NCBI RefSeq assembly: GCF_028769735.1
Contig: NC_088173.1
Span: 14,944,038 to 15,008,037 of the forward strand
DNA: 64,000 bases
From: Zonotrichia leucophrys gambelii
Lineage: Eukaryota; Chordata; Aves; Passeriformes; Passerellidae
Direction: 5' to 3'
Part shown: piece after piece, positions 63,081-64,000 of the stretch
How the letters are laid out: every line of letters starts with the position of its first letter
Position numbering within the stretch: position 1 is the stretch's first letter
Notes under the pieces: model-generated
What the model saw: only the letters and a program-made list of their open reading frames with translations
Databases searched by the model: none
Told to the model about the DNA's origin: nothing
Program-made: the position numbers and the translations under genes

Positions 63081-63560
63081 ATCAGAATCTCAGAATAATT
63101 TAGACTGGAAGGGATATTTGGAAGTCATCTAGTCATCTATTTCAAAGTTAAAACATGTTTCTCAGGGCGTTGTCCAACCCAGTTTTGAATATCTGAGGAC
63201 CCTCTTCCATAGCTTAGCCTCCTGCATGGTGAAAAAAATTACATCAGCTGGAACTTTCTTTGCTGCTGACCATTAACTCTTGTCCTTCTACTCTGCACTT
63301 CTGAAATGCTGCTCCATATTCTCCATCATGATACAGCTGGAAGCAGGAAATAAATCTTTCTCTAATCCTTCTCTTGTGCAAGCTGAATAAATTTACTTTC
63401 CTCAGCTTCCCCTGTTACATCACACTCTGTTACTGTCTCTTGCACCTGGGGGACAGAACTGGACAAAGTACAGAGGAATAATCACTCCCTCAAGCTGCTG
63501 GTTGTGTTGCTCCCCAGAATGTCATAAGCTTTCACTGCTACAAAACCTAAACCTTTTTTA
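63081..63560 (-). mobile_element. CR1 LINE, 3' end (minus)
   Basis: Reverse-oriented, fairly diverged CR1. The tail side 'atcagaatctcagaataatt' ... 'tagactggaagggata' lies at the left. It continues through 'cagggcgttgtccaacccag', 'ttgaatatctgaggaccctc', 'actcttgtccttctactctg' and 'gaggaataatcactccctca', in the order of the reverse-complemented CR1 3' UTR. Similarity fades by about 63,560. It is more diverged than the copy at 33.8 kb. No coding sequence. Confidence 0.88.
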
Positions 63561-64000
63561 TGTGAGCAATTGTGATTAATTGTCATTTATCTAGATATGG
63601 AAAAAAATGGCAAGGTAAGTGACAGTAACTTGACCCTGTTCTGCTTCACTTATCAAGCACATGATTTTAGTTAGTAGTGGGAATTAATCCCATAATTTTT
63701 ACTGCAGAAGACCTGAGTGTTTTTAGTACCCCCTCATTAAATATTGAAATATCTATTCGTAACAGGTAGTTCATAATTCTGTTTTATGGTTACAATTCTG
63801 TGAAAAACATCATGCTCCAAGTATGAATCTTCCCTGAACAGTGAGCATATACAACTCCAACTATTGTTACTGGAAATACTAGACAGCATGCTTGGAATGG
63901 TTTTGGAATGCTAGTTGAAATTACCATTGCTTAAAAGTAAACAAACACCCAGGAGTCTGGGACAAAGGTAGCAATAAAAATATTAGTTTTTCAATCTGTT

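Larger units (their letters stand above)
55471..64000. other. Gene-free segment to window end
   Basis: No gene recognised. The longest frame (118 codons, 58,332-58,688, plus) encodes a hydrophobic, low-complexity tail with no known family. The stretch contains the MIR-like SINE, AT microsatellites, the TAAT-rich candidate element, a diverged repeat pair and the terminal CR1, all listed separately. The last 440 bp after the CR1 are plain AT-rich DNA. Confidence 0.65.

Noticed and set aside
1..64000. Search for tRNA, rRNA, snRNA, gene clusters or an undescribed defence or mobile system
   Set aside because: No cloverleaf, rRNA-like or multi-gene coding layout was seen; all structure found is transposon remnants, simple repeats and possible enhancers.

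Overview
This window looks like ordinary non-coding nuclear DNA from a bird. The strongest evidence is a set of CR1 LINE fragments on both strands that end in the typical CR1 tail (tandem ATTCTATG / ATTCTGTG octamers, no poly-A). No Alu, B-element or mammalian L1 sequence is visible. The background is AT-rich. Three minus-strand blocks at 26.4-31.4 kb resemble avian endogenous-retrovirus LTR sequence; that resemblance comes from memory and was not searched. I cannot name the species or chromosome.

I find no protein-coding gene, tRNA, rRNA, CRISPR array or plausible exon that I recognise. The open frames are mostly 60-120 codons, start at arbitrary ATGs and carry no family motifs. The longest ones lie in a GC-rich block (12.03-12.69 kb) or run through a homopolymer and an antisense LTR (28.1-28.7 kb). 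The window is best read as a gene desert or the inside of a very large intron. The sequence does not decide between these.

Layout. 0-12 kb: AT-rich DNA with two CR1 3' tails (3.9 and 5.3 kb), a 94-bp purine tract (5.1 kb), a perfect inverted repeat beside a TG run (7.35 kb) and an ancient MIR-like SINE (7.75 kb). 12.2-12.5 kb: an isolated GC-rich block with an AATAAA signal. 13.7-23 kb: a CR1 copy (13.7 kb), an older CR1/L3-like scrap (18.7 kb) and a 67-nt pyrimidine run (22.8 kb). 26.4-31.4 kb: the minus-strand LTR-like cluster, one member with a TATA-like box and a 39-bp tandem repeat. 31.7-42 kb: a 12-bp AT minisatellite with a hairpin, a minus-strand CR1 (33.8 kb) and the largest element, a 1.2-kb CR1 with a frameshifted reverse-transcriptase remnant (40.8-42.0 kb). 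42-64 kb: AT-rich DNA with an exact 34-bp tandem duplication (51.8 kb), a possible LTR-like repeat (55 kb), a second MIR-like SINE (58.9 kb), several TAAT-rich stretches that could be conserved enhancers, and a minus-strand CR1 (63.1 kb).

Nothing here amounts to a new biological system. The items most worth a second look are the LTR-like cluster, the open frame within it, the GC-rich block, and the candidate conserved non-coding stretches.
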